64,000 nt of DNA from Streptomyces griseus (GTDB lineage Bacteria; Actinomycetota; Actinomycetes; Streptomycetales; Streptomycetaceae): positions 558,001 through 622,000 of the forward strand of contig NZ_UAVD01000029.1 in the NCBI RefSeq assembly GCF_900460065.1, in the 5' to 3' direction. Positions 33,916 through 41,721 of this stretch are shown piece after piece; the first letter of the stretch is position 1, and each line of letters starts with the position of its first letter. Both the position numbers and the translations under genes were made by a program. The notes below the pieces were generated by a model. The model did no database searches and was not told the origin of the DNA. It saw only the letters and a list, made by a program, of their open reading frames with translations.

Positions 33916-33935
33916 GGCGCCCGGCACCGGGCGCC
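33916..33935 (+). terminator. Terminator-like hairpin after nikE
   Basis: Perfect 9-bp inverted repeat (33916-33924 and 33927-33935) separated by 2 nt, 60 bp after the nikE stop. Confidence 0.5.
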
Positions 33936-34072
33936 CGGCGAACAATCGACGCGGCCCGGCCGACCGGCGGGCGACGGTCCGGCCAACTCTTGGCAGGTAC
34001 CTGCCCAGAAGCGGGCCGTGACTCCATACTCGACGCGACCGTTCCCGTCCGTCCGCCGCTCAGGGAGTCCCC

Positions 34073-34951
34073 ATGGCCCACCCCACCCGCCGTCGCGCGC
34101 TCACGGTCGCCCTCGCCACCGCCGCCGTGGCCGTCGCCGCCCCCACCGCGACGGCGGTCGCCGCCCCCGCCCGTCCGAGCGGCCCGCGCCCGTTGCGCCA
34201 CGCCCACGCGCACAACGACTACCTGCACCCCCGGCCGCTGCGCGACGCGCTCGCCCACGGGTTCACCAGCGCCGAGGCGGACGTCTTCCTCGTCGGCGGC
34301 GACCTCCTCGTGGCCCACGAGCCCGCCACGCTCGACCCCACCCGCACCCTCGCCTCGCTCTACCTGGAACCACTCGCCGCCTTGGTCCGCGCGGGGCACG
34401 GCAGCGTCCACCCGCACCACCGCGCCCCGCTGCAACTCCTCATCGACATCAAGGCCGACGGCGTCGCCGCCTACCGCGAACTGGACCGACAACTGCGCCG
34501 CCACCACCGGATGCTCACCCGCTACCGCCACGGCCGCGTCCACCCCGGCGCGGTCACCCCGGTCATCTCCGGCGACCGCGCCGCCCGCGCCCCCATGGAG
34601 GCGCAGCACACCCGGTACGCGTTCTACGACGGCCGACTCGACGACCTTGGTACCGCGGCCCCCGCCTCGTTCGCCCCGCTCGTCAGCGCCAACTGGACCC
34701 AGACCTTCGGCTGGCTCGGCGCCGGCCCCTTCCCCCGGGCCGAGCGCGACCGGCTCCGCGCCCTCGTCGCCACCGCCCACCGCGAGGGCCGCCGCATCCG
34801 CTTCTGGGCCACGCCCGACCTGCCCGGACCCGCACGCGACGCCGTCTGGTCCGAACTGCTCGCCGCCGGGGTCGACCACCTCAACACCGACGACCTGGCC
34901 GGTCTGGAGCGATTCCTCCGCGCTCACGGTGCCGGCGCCCCCACCCCGTAA
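34073..34951 (+). CDS. Exported phosphatidylinositol/glycerophosphodiester phosphodiesterase-like protein
   Basis: A 292-residue exported protein with a twin-arginine-type signal (RRRALTVALATAAVAVAAP, cleaved near AVA-AP). The mature domain is a PLC/GDPD-like TIM barrel with HAHNDY at residues 43-48, EADVFLVGGDLLVAHEP and LIDIKADG, matching bacterial AIM6-like phosphodiesterases. AGGGAG lies about 6 nt before ATG 34073. The substrate is unknown; a lipid or phosphodiester headgroup is likely. It is a single gene. Confidence 0.83.
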   Translation: MAHPTRRRALTVALATAAVAVAAPTATAVAAPARPSGPRPLRHAHAHNDYLHPRPLRDALAHGFTSAEADVFLVGGDLLVAHEPATLDPTRTLASLYLEPLAALVRAGHGSVHPHHRAPLQLLIDIKADGVAAYRELDRQLRRHHRMLTRYRHGRVHPGAVTPVISGDRAARAPMEAQHTRYAFYDGRLDDLGTAAPASFAPLVSANWTQTFGWLGAGPFPRAERDRLRALVATAHREGRRIRFWATPDLPGPARDAVWSELLAAGVDHLNTDDLAGLERFLRAHGAGAPTP

Positions 34952-35068
34952 CGCCTCACCGCCGGGAAGTACCCGTTCGGCCGACGCGCCAGTGCGCCGA
35001 ACAGCCCCTCCGCTGCGCGACACTGGCGGCCGAATGCCGCAAATCCGGCGCGGCGGAGGAGGTTGGCC

Positions 35069-35263
35069 ATGGCTGTATCGATCTCGGTGGTCCTGCTCAT
35101 GCTGATCCTGGCAGTGATCTTCCTGCGCAACGGCGGGCTGAAGATCTCCCACGCCCTGGTCTGTGTCCTGCTGGGGTTCTTCCTGGCCGGTACGAGCATG
35201 GCGCCGACCATCCACGACAGTGTCGGGGCCACCGCAGACCTGGTCAGCGGCCTGGACCCCTGA
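35069..35263 (+). CDS. Small two-helix membrane protein
   Basis: A 64-residue hydrophobic protein with two membrane segments (residues about 2-18 and 28-46, separated by a short basic loop LRNGGLKISHA) and a polar C-terminus. GGAGGAGG lies 7 nt before ATG 35069. It resembles small conserved Streptomyces membrane proteins found near mobile or replication genes, with no known function. Confidence 0.7.
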   Translation: MAVSISVVLLMLILAVIFLRNGGLKISHALVCVLLGFFLAGTSMAPTIHDSVGATADLVSGLDP

Positions 35264-35375
35264 CCCCGGCCGCACCCCCGCAGCCGCCCCCGGACTCGAC
35301 GCGCGGCCCGGCGCGGGCCGGGCCCGCGCGGGATGCCGGTGCACGCCGCGCCCCGGCATCCCGCACAATGGACAG

Positions 35376-36119
35376 ATGTCTTTTCCGCCCTCCGGCCGGC
35401 ACGCGGGCGCCGCGCACCACGAGTACTGCAACACCGGCCTGTGCTGCCGGTGCCAGATGCGGATCTGGACGACGAAGGCGGGCAACGAGCGGCTCTGCGG
35501 TCCCTGCGCGGCCTGCTGCCAGGACTGCGGCCGGGCGCCCGCACCCCACCTGGACGGGCTGGACGGAGGGCTGTGCGCCGAGTGCCGCGGCCTGTGCGGC
35601 CGCTGCCACGCCCGGAAGCGGCCCGACGGAACCTGCTCCTGCGACCGCTGGCGGGAGAACGCCAAGAGCAACCCCCGCGGCTATGTCCTCCAGGCCTTGC
35701 CGCAGCAGCTCCTCCAGGCGCTCGGCGGCCGGATCCCCAGCACCGTCCACGATCTGATCCACCAGGAGCTGGCGAACCGCAGCGCGGGTCTCCTGCGGGA
35801 ACGCGTCGAACGCCGCTGGAACCTCCGCTGGGCCCACGCCCTGCACGAGAAGGACGAGGACGGCCGCCGCCGCTTCAGCGCCCAGGACATCGCCGAACAA
35901 CTGCTGATGCCCGGCTCGTGCTCCGATCCGCAGTGCGAGGACGGCCACCGCGTCACCACCGACACCCCGTGCACCCGCTGCCGGCAGCCGCTGCACCGCT
36001 TCGTCACCTCGGCCGCCGACCACACCGCGACCCCGGAGCACGCCCGGGCCGCGGCGGCCCGCATCCGCCGGGCGATGCTGGAGAACCGCTCGCACCGGAA
36101 GCCCCCGCCGCGCGGCTGA
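35376..36119 (+). CDS. Cysteine-rich zinc-ribbon protein of unknown function
   Basis: A 247-residue soluble protein. Residues about 15-90 contain some 17 cysteines as CxxC pairs (GLCCRCQ, CGPCAACCQDCG, CAECRGLCGRCHARK, CSCDRW), suggesting several structural zinc ribbons. A second CxxC pair (CTRCRQ) lies near 210 within a helical region (RRWNLRWAHALHEKDED). CACAAT is 6 nt before ATG 35376, pointing to leaderless expression. I do not recognise a characterised family. A nucleic-acid-binding role is inferred from the zinc ribbons and basic tail only. Confidence 0.7.
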   Translation: MSFPPSGRHAGAAHHEYCNTGLCCRCQMRIWTTKAGNERLCGPCAACCQDCGRAPAPHLDGLDGGLCAECRGLCGRCHARKRPDGTCSCDRWRENAKSNPRGYVLQALPQQLLQALGGRIPSTVHDLIHQELANRSAGLLRERVERRWNLRWAHALHEKDEDGRRRFSAQDIAEQLLMPGSCSDPQCEDGHRVTTDTPCTRCRQPLHRFVTSAADHTATPEHARAAAARIRRAMLENRSHRKPPPRG

Positions 36120-36276
36120 GGGCGCGGCGCGGTGTGCCGCGGGCGTTGCCGTACGTGGCGCGGTGTTGCGGCCGCGTGTCGGGCCCGCGAAACCCTTCTC
36201 GTCTCCATGGACACTTCACGGTGCTCCTCCTAACGTCGGGCGGCGGCGCGACCCCCGTCCGCAACCGAGGAGCCCG

Positions 36277-37866
36277 ATGCCCCCGCCGTACCGCAGAGCG
36301 CTCGCCCGTGCCCTGGCCCTGACCCTCGCCGCCGCCACGCTCACGCTGGCCGGGCCCACGGCCCCCGCACTGGCAGACGAGATCCCCAGAGCCCCCGGCC
36401 ACCGCCTGGTCGCGGGGTACGAGGGCGCCCCCGCCACCGCGTCGCCGGTCCCCGGACAGGCGCCCCCGCAGCACCCCTTCCTCGCACCCAACGGGCGCAG
36501 CGGCATGCACGCGGACGCGGCGGGCAGCGGCACCCACCCCTACACCGGACCGCTCGGCCGGAGCCCCGAGGTGACCAGCGAGAAGATCGCCCCGGTCGGC
36601 GGCGAGTGCGCCACCGCGACGTTCGACGCGGCCGGCCGGCTGATCACGGTCTGCGGGACGTTCACCGGCTTCCTGCTCAAACTGCTCGATCCGCGCACCC
36701 TCGACACGCTCGCCGAGTACAAGCTGCCGCAGCGGTCGTCCACCGTCGAGGCGATCACCCGGCTCGACTTCGCCAGGATCTTCAAGGACACCTCGGGCGG
36801 CGCCTACTTCTACCTGGACGACCAGGACCGGGTCGTCCTCGCCGACTCCCGCCAGCACGTCCTGCGCATCGCCCACCGGCAGGGCGCCGACGGGCGGTGG
36901 GAATTCGTCGTCGAGGACGACTGGGACCTCACCGGGCACGTCCCGCACGACTGCGTGTCCTGGACCAACCTCTTCCCCAGCGGCACCTGCGACCCGGTGA
37001 CGTCCGTGATGCCCGACTGGCAGGGCCGGATCTGGTGGGTCACCCGGCTCGGCCGGGTCGGGACGGTCGACCCGGGCACCTCGGCCGTCCGGTCCGTCCG
37101 GCTCGACGGCGAGGAGATCCAGAACTCGTTCTCCGTGGACCGGAACGCGGTCTCCATCGTCTCCGACCACGCCCTCTACAGCTTCACGGCCGGCCCGGAC
37201 GGCACTCCGCGGATCGGGTGGCGTCAGACGTACGACCGAGGCACCGGCACCAAGCCCGGTTCGGTGAACCAGGGGTCGGGCACCACCCCCGACCTGTTCG
37301 GCACCGCGGAGCAGTACGTCGCGATCACCGACAACGCGGACGACCGGATGAACGTCCTCGTCTTCCGCCGGGGCGCGGACGTCCCCGCCGACCGTCGCCT
37401 CGTCTGCTCGGTCCCGGTCTTCGGCCACGGGCAGTCGACCACCGACAACTCGCTGATCAGCTGGGGCGACAGCCTCGTCGTCGAGAACAACTACGGCTAC
37501 GAGAACCCCACCTCGCTGCTGCTCGGCCGCAGTGTCGTCGGCGGCGTCACCCGCATCGACGTGCGCCCCGACGGCAGCGGCTGCGACACCGTGTGGGAGA
37601 GCGCCGTCCGCTCGCCCTCCACCGTGCCGAAGCTGTCCACGGCCAACGGGCTGCTCTACTTCTACGAGAAGGAGCCCAACGTCCTCGGCGTCGACGCCTG
37701 GTATCTGACCGCCGTCGACTTCCGTACCGGTGAACGCCGCTGGCGGACGCTCACCGGCACCGGACCCGCCTACGACAACAACTGGGCGCCCCTCACCATT
37801 GGCCCCGACGGCACCGCCTACGCGGGCGTCTTCAACGGCATCGTCGCGGTGCGCGACACCTCCTGA
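36277..37866 (+). CDS. Secreted beta-propeller-like protein
   Basis: A 529-residue exported protein with a Sec signal (residues 1-34, ending PALADE). The mature part has repeated beta-strand blocks such as CATATFDAAGRLITVCGTFTG, MPDWQGRIWWVTRLGRVGTV and WAPLTIGPDGTAYAGVFNGI, typical of PQQ-like/YVTN propellers. No catalytic residues are evident. GAGGAG lies 6 nt before ATG 36277. It may bind a ligand or cofactor outside the cell; no closer function can be given. Confidence 0.7.
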   Translation: MPPPYRRALARALALTLAAATLTLAGPTAPALADEIPRAPGHRLVAGYEGAPATASPVPGQAPPQHPFLAPNGRSGMHADAAGSGTHPYTGPLGRSPEVTSEKIAPVGGECATATFDAAGRLITVCGTFTGFLLKLLDPRTLDTLAEYKLPQRSSTVEAITRLDFARIFKDTSGGAYFYLDDQDRVVLADSRQHVLRIAHRQGADGRWEFVVEDDWDLTGHVPHDCVSWTNLFPSGTCDPVTSVMPDWQGRIWWVTRLGRVGTVDPGTSAVRSVRLDGEEIQNSFSVDRNAVSIVSDHALYSFTAGPDGTPRIGWRQTYDRGTGTKPGSVNQGSGTTPDLFGTAEQYVAITDNADDRMNVLVFRRGADVPADRRLVCSVPVFGHGQSTTDNSLISWGDSLVVENNYGYENPTSLLLGRSVVGGVTRIDVRPDGSGCDTVWESAVRSPSTVPKLSTANGLLYFYEKEPNVLGVDAWYLTAVDFRTGERRWRTLTGTGPAYDNNWAPLTIGPDGTAYAGVFNGIVAVRDTS

Positions 37867-37870
37867 CCGC

Positions 37871-37919
37871 CGGTGCGGTTCCCCGGCCGTCCCGCGGCGG
37901 TGCGGTTCCTCAGCCGTCC
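37871..37919. repeat. 27-bp-period tandem repeat at the 3' end of the DUF779 gene
   Basis: A 22-bp unit (37871-37892) recurs 27 bp later (37898-37919) with two mismatches. The second copy contains the last codons and stop of the DUF779 gene, so the first looks like a local duplication of the gene end. Confidence 0.65.
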
Positions 37920-38275
37920 ACCAGACGGGAACGGATGAGGAACCGCACCCCCTCCGGAGCCTCCAGCGAGAACCCGCTGCCGCGGCCCTCCACCACGTCC
38001 ACGATCAGCCGGGTGTGGGACCACACCTCGTACTGGCTCCGCGACATCCAGAAGGGCACGCTCTCGGACATTCCCTCGACGGCGAGGTCCGCGAGCAGCA
38101 CGTCGGCGTTCCCGGTGCGGAACTCACCGGCCGGATAGCACATGGGCGCACTGCCGTCGCAGCAGCCGCCCGACTGATGGAACATCAGCGGGCCGTGGTC
38201 CGCCCGCAGCCGCCGCAGCAGACCGGCCGCGGCGGGCGTCAGCTCGACGGCGGGAGAATTCGGGTCACGCTCCAT
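37910..38275 (-). CDS. DUF779 protein (associated with aldehyde dehydrogenases)
   Basis: A 121-residue cytoplasmic protein of the DUF779 family, marked by the GCCDGSAPMC cysteine motif (residues about 37-46) and SQYEVWSHTRLIVDVVEGRG near the middle. Relatives usually sit beside acetaldehyde dehydrogenase genes, but none is present here, so this copy is solitary. The role is unknown; the cysteines suggest metal or sulfur chemistry. Confidence 0.88.
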   Translation of the reverse strand: MERDPNSPAVELTPAAAGLLRRLRADHGPLMFHQSGGCCDGSAPMCYPAGEFRTGNADVLLADLAVEGMSESVPFWMSRSQYEVWSHTRLIVDVVEGRGSGFSLEAPEGVRFLIRSRLVDG

Positions 38276-38340
38276 GGACCTGCCCCTTCTCGGTTACGGC
38301 GACACCGCGACAACCGGACGCGAGTCAACCCGACCGGAGG

Positions 38341-38367
38341 TTGCGACCGGGTTGCACGCCCTATGCT
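38341..38367 (+). promoter_or_regulatory. Leaderless promoter of the 38375 gene
   Basis: TTGCGA (38341-38346) and TATGCT (38362-38367) with 15-bp spacing; the -10 box is 7 nt before ATG 38375. There is no ribosome site. Confidence 0.55.
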
Positions 38368-38374
38368 CGCGGCC

Positions 38375-38752
38375 ATGGAGCAACGGGAAGTCGTGAAGCG
38401 CGTGATCGGCATCCTCACAGAGGCGCGCGAAATGCAGCGTCTGCTGGAGGCGGACCTCGAACGGGAAGATCTGGACGCGGGAGCGGGCGCCGTCACCGCC
38501 CTGCTGAACGAGACGATGCCCCACATCGCCATCCCCGACGACTTCTCCGTGGAGGAGGTGGTCACCGTCGTCGGGCGCGAGGTCGGCGGTGCGGTCGAAC
38601 AGCTCGTGAGCGCCTTCACCCTCGCGTTCACGATGCTGGCCCAGGTCCACGACTCCGGGCAGACCGACGTGTCGTCGGCGGACGTCCTCCAGGACCTCGC
38701 GCTGCGGGTCGAGGGCGGTGGACCGGACGACGACGAGAATCCCCTGCTGTAG
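38375..38752 (+). CDS. Conserved-looking helical protein of unknown function
   Basis: A 125-residue acidic, mostly helical soluble protein (EVVKRVIGILTEAREMQRLL, then VEEVVTVVGREVGGAVEQLV). No domain is recognised, and no signal or membrane segment is seen. It is transcribed from a leaderless promoter and ends 76 bp before the CsbD-like gene. Codon usage is normal for the window. Confidence 0.65.
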   Translation: MEQREVVKRVIGILTEAREMQRLLEADLEREDLDAGAGAVTALLNETMPHIAIPDDFSVEEVVTVVGREVGGAVEQLVSAFTLAFTMLAQVHDSGQTDVSSADVLQDLALRVEGGGPDDDENPLL

Positions 38753-38754
38753 GG

Positions 38755-38778
38755 GCCTGCGTTCCGCCGCCCGGGTAT
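38755..38778 (+). promoter_or_regulatory. Sigma-B-type promoter upstream of the CsbD-like gene
   Basis: GCCT (38755-38758), 14-bp spacer, GGGTAT (38773-38778): an exact match to the Streptomyces sigma-B consensus GNNT-N14-16-GGGTAY. It lies 50 bp before the CsbD-like start and starts just after the previous stop. Confidence 0.65.
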
Positions 38779-38828
38779 GCATAGTGGAGGGGGAAAGCGC
38801 GTATCTCCCTCGCGGCATGGAGGCAGCT

Positions 38829-39008
38829 GTGGGAAAGAGCACCGACATAGCCCGCGCCAAGGCGCGGAGGCTCAAAGGCATGATCAAGGAATCGGACGGC
38901 ATCGCCCTCGAGAACGAGCGGCTGAAGGCCGAGGGCAGGAGGGAACAGGCCGAGGCCCGCCGCGAGGAGGCCCTGGCACGCGCGGCGCGGGCGGCCTCCG
39001 ACCGCTGA
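38829..39008 (+). CDS. CsbD-like stress protein
   Basis: A 59-residue highly charged, helical protein with the CsbD pattern (ARAKARRLKGMIKESDGIAL, NERLKAEGRREQAEARREEA). CsbD proteins are strongly induced under general stress, often by sigma-B, and their biochemical role is unclear. GTG at 38829 with GGAGG 5 nt upstream is preferred to an in-frame ATG at 38817. The preceding sigma-B-type promoter supports stress induction. Confidence 0.78.
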   Translation: MGKSTDIARAKARRLKGMIKESDGIALENERLKAEGRREQAEARREEALARAARAASDR

Positions 39009-39012
39009 GAAC

Positions 39013-39081
39013 CGCGGATGCCCCTGCCGTCACCTGCGGCCCCGGGTGCCCGTGTCGTCGTGTACGGCACGGGCATCCGCG
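39013..39081. terminator. Inverted repeat between convergent CsbD-like and endonuclease genes
   Basis: Arms 39013-39030 and 39064-39081 (CGCGGATGCCC and CGGGCATCCGCG core, two internal mismatches) with a 33-nt loop. Probably a bidirectional terminator. Confidence 0.45.
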
Positions 39082-39148
39082 CGCTTCCCGTCCCGGCCCC
39101 GCCCGGCGAAGCACTGCCGACCGGGACGCCGCGCGGGCGGCACGTGGC

Positions 39149-39820
39149 TCAACTCGGGGCGCGAGCCTTTTCCCGGACCGTCTTGACGACCTCCTCGTCG
39201 AGGGCCGCCCTGACCAACGCCGCCGCGAACGCGGCCCGGCCGCCGTCGGGCGCGAGCCGGGCCAGTGCGCCGGGGGAGGTGGGCAGGCCGAGCTTCTCGG
39301 CCCCGCGGAGGCCCTTCGCTCCGGCCCGGAACCCGGTCTCCGGCCAGAGGTCCTGTACCTCGCGCACGAAGATGTCGGCCCCGGCCGGCCCGATGCCCCG
39401 GACCCGCTGGAGCCCGTCGCACACCGCGTCCGCGCTGCCGTCCGCCTCCGCGCGCAGGCGGCGCAGATCGCCCTTCCAGACGTCGAGGACGAGACGGGCG
39501 CCCTCCCCGAGCTGGGTGGAGGTCCGCTCGTCGTAGCGCCGGTAGCCGCCCTCGCCCAACGCGTCCACCCGCTGCTGCCAGGACGCCCCGGCCATTCGGC
39601 GCGGGGTGCGCAGGCCGTCCGCGAACAGCGCCCGCGCGGCCGACACGGCGATCGACGCCCGGATCCGGGCACTCAGCAGATGACTCAGCACCAGGAGCCG
39701 GTAGAGCGGCTGCGGGGTGTCGCGCAGCCGGATCCCCGCCTCCTGTGCGTAGGTCCGCCCGTATCCGTCGAGCAGCGCGTCGGTGATCCGGCGCGCCGAC
39801 GCGGACACCTCGCGGCTCAT
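39149..39820 (-). CDS. Helix-hairpin-helix endonuclease III-like protein
   Basis: A 223-residue protein of the HhH-GPD type. The HhH motif LQRVRGIGPAGADIFVREVQ (about 143-162) binds DNA. PLYRLLVLSHLLSARIRAS is the substrate-pocket helix region. The four-cysteine iron-sulfur loop of true Nth is missing, and no catalytic lysine/aspartate pair is certain, so activity is open. ATG at 39820 overlaps the stop of the small membrane gene upstream (ATGA). Confidence 0.8.
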   Translation of the reverse strand: MSREVSASARRITDALLDGYGRTYAQEAGIRLRDTPQPLYRLLVLSHLLSARIRASIAVSAARALFADGLRTPRRMAGASWQQRVDALGEGGYRRYDERTSTQLGEGARLVLDVWKGDLRRLRAEADGSADAVCDGLQRVRGIGPAGADIFVREVQDLWPETGFRAGAKGLRGAEKLGLPTSPGALARLAPDGGRAAFAAALVRAALDEEVVKTVREKARAPS

Positions 39821-39999
39821 CCGAGCCCGAAGATCCGGGCGAGGAAGAATCCGGCGACCATCAGCGCGCCGATCACGATCAGGGAGGTCCAGACGGCGGG
39901 GTGCTCCCACAGCCCTCCGTCCGGGCGTTCCTCGTGGGCCTCCCCGATGGAACCCTCGGCCGGCGGTGTCTCTCCTGGGGGATTCAGTAGAACAGCCAT
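39817..39999 (-). CDS. Small single-helix membrane protein (DUF6480-like)
   Basis: A 60-residue protein with a proline/glutamate-rich N-terminus containing NPPGETPPAEGS and a C-terminal membrane helix (WTSLIVIGALMVAGFFLARI). This layout matches small Streptomyces DUF6480-type proteins. It is translationally coupled to the downstream HhH endonuclease gene by ATGA. No function is known. Confidence 0.72.
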   Translation of the reverse strand: MAVLLNPPGETPPAEGSIGEAHEERPDGGLWEHPAVWTSLIVIGALMVAGFFLARIFGLG

Positions 40000-40311
40000 G
40001 AGTCCAGGGTCTCTCCGTTCCGGCCCCCGCGCACGCCGTCCCCGGCCCCCCGGCCGACGGCAGGCAGAGGCAAGCCTCACCCTCGACTTCAGGGTGAGGC
40101 TTACGGGCGGCTCCAGCGGGACGGAGGTCGCTCCACCAATTCGTCCGGGGCACACCGCCGACGCGGTGGCCGGAGCACACCCGGATTCCGGCGCGGGAGC
40201 ACAGGCCGTGCGGGATGCGGAGACGACCGGTCGCTGATTCGCTGGGGACGGGGGCACGTCCGGCCCCGATCCCGGACAGGCCCGGAGGTTCCCAGCGTCC
40301 AAGGAGTGGTG
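40000..40311. other. Divergent intergenic region with a 12-bp inverted repeat
   Basis: 312 bp between the DUF6480-like and DUF6381-like genes. AAGCCTCACCCT (40072-40083) is exactly complementary to 40091-40102 across 7 nt. It lies between two gene starts, so it may be an operator or the terminator of a small RNA. Nothing else is recognised. Confidence 0.5.
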
Positions 40312-40503
40312 ATGAGCGGTTCGAACGAACCCGCCGACCTGGCTCGGCAGATGCGTGAGAAGGCCCAGCAGCTAGCGGAGGCCGCGAAGCACGCGAGCGA
40401 CCCGCACGAGCGCGAGCGGCTGGAGAGGAAATCCCGGACGATCCGGGACCGGAGCGAACAGCAGAGCGCCATGGAGGCCGGGGACATCTACCCGGAGAAG
40501 TAG
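40312..40503 (+). CDS. Small charged helical protein (DUF6381-like)
   Basis: A 63-residue hydrophilic helical protein (PADLARQMREKAQQLAEAAK, HERERLERKSRTIRDRSEQQ) ending in GDIYPEK, typical of a small Streptomyces family (DUF6381). AAGGAG is 5 nt before ATG 40312, preferred over two in-frame GTG codons just upstream. Function is unknown. It may be part of the stress-related cluster around CsbD. Confidence 0.75.
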   Translation: MSGSNEPADLARQMREKAQQLAEAAKHASDPHERERLERKSRTIRDRSEQQSAMEAGDIYPEK

Positions 40504-40529
40504 CCCGGCCCCGCGCGCGCCCGCCCGTT

Positions 40530-40555
40530 CCCGGAGGACTCGCCGTACCTCCGGG
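40530..40555. terminator. Terminator hairpin between DUF6381-like and PHP genes
   Basis: CCCGGAGG/CCTCCGGG stem (40530-40537 and 40548-40555) flanked by complementary CCCGCCC and GGCGGGC stretches, between convergent stops. Confidence 0.6.
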
Positions 40556-40619
40556 GCGGGCGGCCGCGCGGCCAGGGCCGCCGCCTCCCGCGCACGGCGA
40601 CCGCGTGCCCCGGACACGA

Positions 40620-41624
40620 TCAGTGGGCCCACTCCAGGAGCCGGTCCGCGCTCCAGGTCGTCACCACCCGGTCGGCCGGCACCCCGCACTCCTCGGCGCG
40701 GGCGCACCCCGACCGCTGCCAGTCGAGCTGCCCCGGGGCGTGCGCATCCGTGTCGATCGCGAACAGCGCACCCGCCGCCACGGCGGCGCGCAGCAGCCGC
40801 AGGGGCGGATCCCGCCGCTCCGGACGGCAGTTGATCTCCACCGCCGTCCCCGCCTCGGCACAGGCCGCGAAGACCCGGTCCGCGTCGAACCGCGACTCCG
40901 GACGGCCGCGCCCGGACAACAGGCGTCCCGTGCAGTGGCCGAGCACCCGCGCCCGTGGATGGCGCACCGCCGCCTCCAGCCGCCGTGTCATCGGGGCCGG
41001 GTCCATCCGCAGCTTGGAGTGGACGGAGACCACCACCACGTCGAGCCGCTCCAGCAGTCCGTCCTCCTGGTCGAGCGAGCCGTCCGGAAGGATGTCGCAC
41101 TCGATCCCCGTCAGCAGCCGGAACGGCGCCCATTCCTCATTGAGCCGCGCCACCACCGCGAGCTGCTCCCGCAGCCGCTCCGGCGACAGGCCGCGGGCCA
41201 CCGTCAGCCGGGGCGAGTGGTCGGTGAGGGCCGCCCACGCGTGCCCCAGCTCCGCCGCCGTCCGGCCCATCTCCTCGATCGGACTGCCCCCGTCCGACCA
41301 GTCCGAGTGCAGATGGCAGTCGCCCGTCAGCCGGGCGAAGAGATCCTCTCCCCCCTCGACGGGCGGCACGGCGGCTTCTGCCTCCAGCCGTTCCAGATAC
41401 CCGGGCGTCTCTCCGGCCAGGGCCTCGCGGATCACCTCCGCGGTGCGCGGCCCGATCCCGGCGACCCGCTCCAGGGACTTCGCGGCCACCCGCTCCGCCG
41501 CCTCCCCGGCGGCCATCGCCTCCACGGCCGCCGCGGCCGTACGGAAGGCCTTCACCCGGTAGGTCGCGGCCTGGGAGCGTTCCAGCAGGAAGGCGATCCG
41601 CCGCAGGGCGGTGACGGGGTCCAT
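40620..41624 (-). CDS. PHP-domain phosphoesterase with N-terminal HhH (DNA polymerase X-like tail)
   Basis: A 334-residue protein. Residues 1-75 resemble the Pol X 8-kDa/HhH region (ALRRIAFLLERSQAATYRVK, LERVAGIGPRTAEVIREAL). Residues about 100-330 are a PHP domain with metal motifs DCHLHSDWSDG, ALTDHS, GIECDI, SVHSK, GHCTG and IDTDAH. It resembles the C-terminal half of bacterial Pol X without the polymerase core. GGAGG is 5 nt before ATG 41624. A phosphoesterase or nuclease activity is likely. Confidence 0.85.
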   Translation of the reverse strand: MDPVTALRRIAFLLERSQAATYRVKAFRTAAAAVEAMAAGEAAERVAAKSLERVAGIGPRTAEVIREALAGETPGYLERLEAEAAVPPVEGGEDLFARLTGDCHLHSDWSDGGSPIEEMGRTAAELGHAWAALTDHSPRLTVARGLSPERLREQLAVVARLNEEWAPFRLLTGIECDILPDGSLDQEDGLLERLDVVVVSVHSKLRMDPAPMTRRLEAAVRHPRARVLGHCTGRLLSGRGRPESRFDADRVFAACAEAGTAVEINCRPERRDPPLRLLRAAVAAGALFAIDTDAHAPGQLDWQRSGCARAEECGVPADRVVTTWSADRLLEWAH

Positions 41625-41721
41625 CGGCACCTCCACCAGGAGCGCGGTCCGCCGGGCAGTCCGCCCGCCCCACCAGGATGGGCGCTTGGGGCCCCGGCCG
41701 CCTCCGCGCCGCCCCGCGGCC

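Noticed and set aside
38817-38828. ATG 38817 as start of the CsbD-like gene
   Set aside because: The GGAGG overlapping this codon is spaced correctly for GTG 38829, which gives the typical family N-terminus.
40072-40102. Reading the 12-bp dyad as an iron box
   Set aside because: The spacer and sequence differ from the 19-bp DmdR consensus at too many positions.
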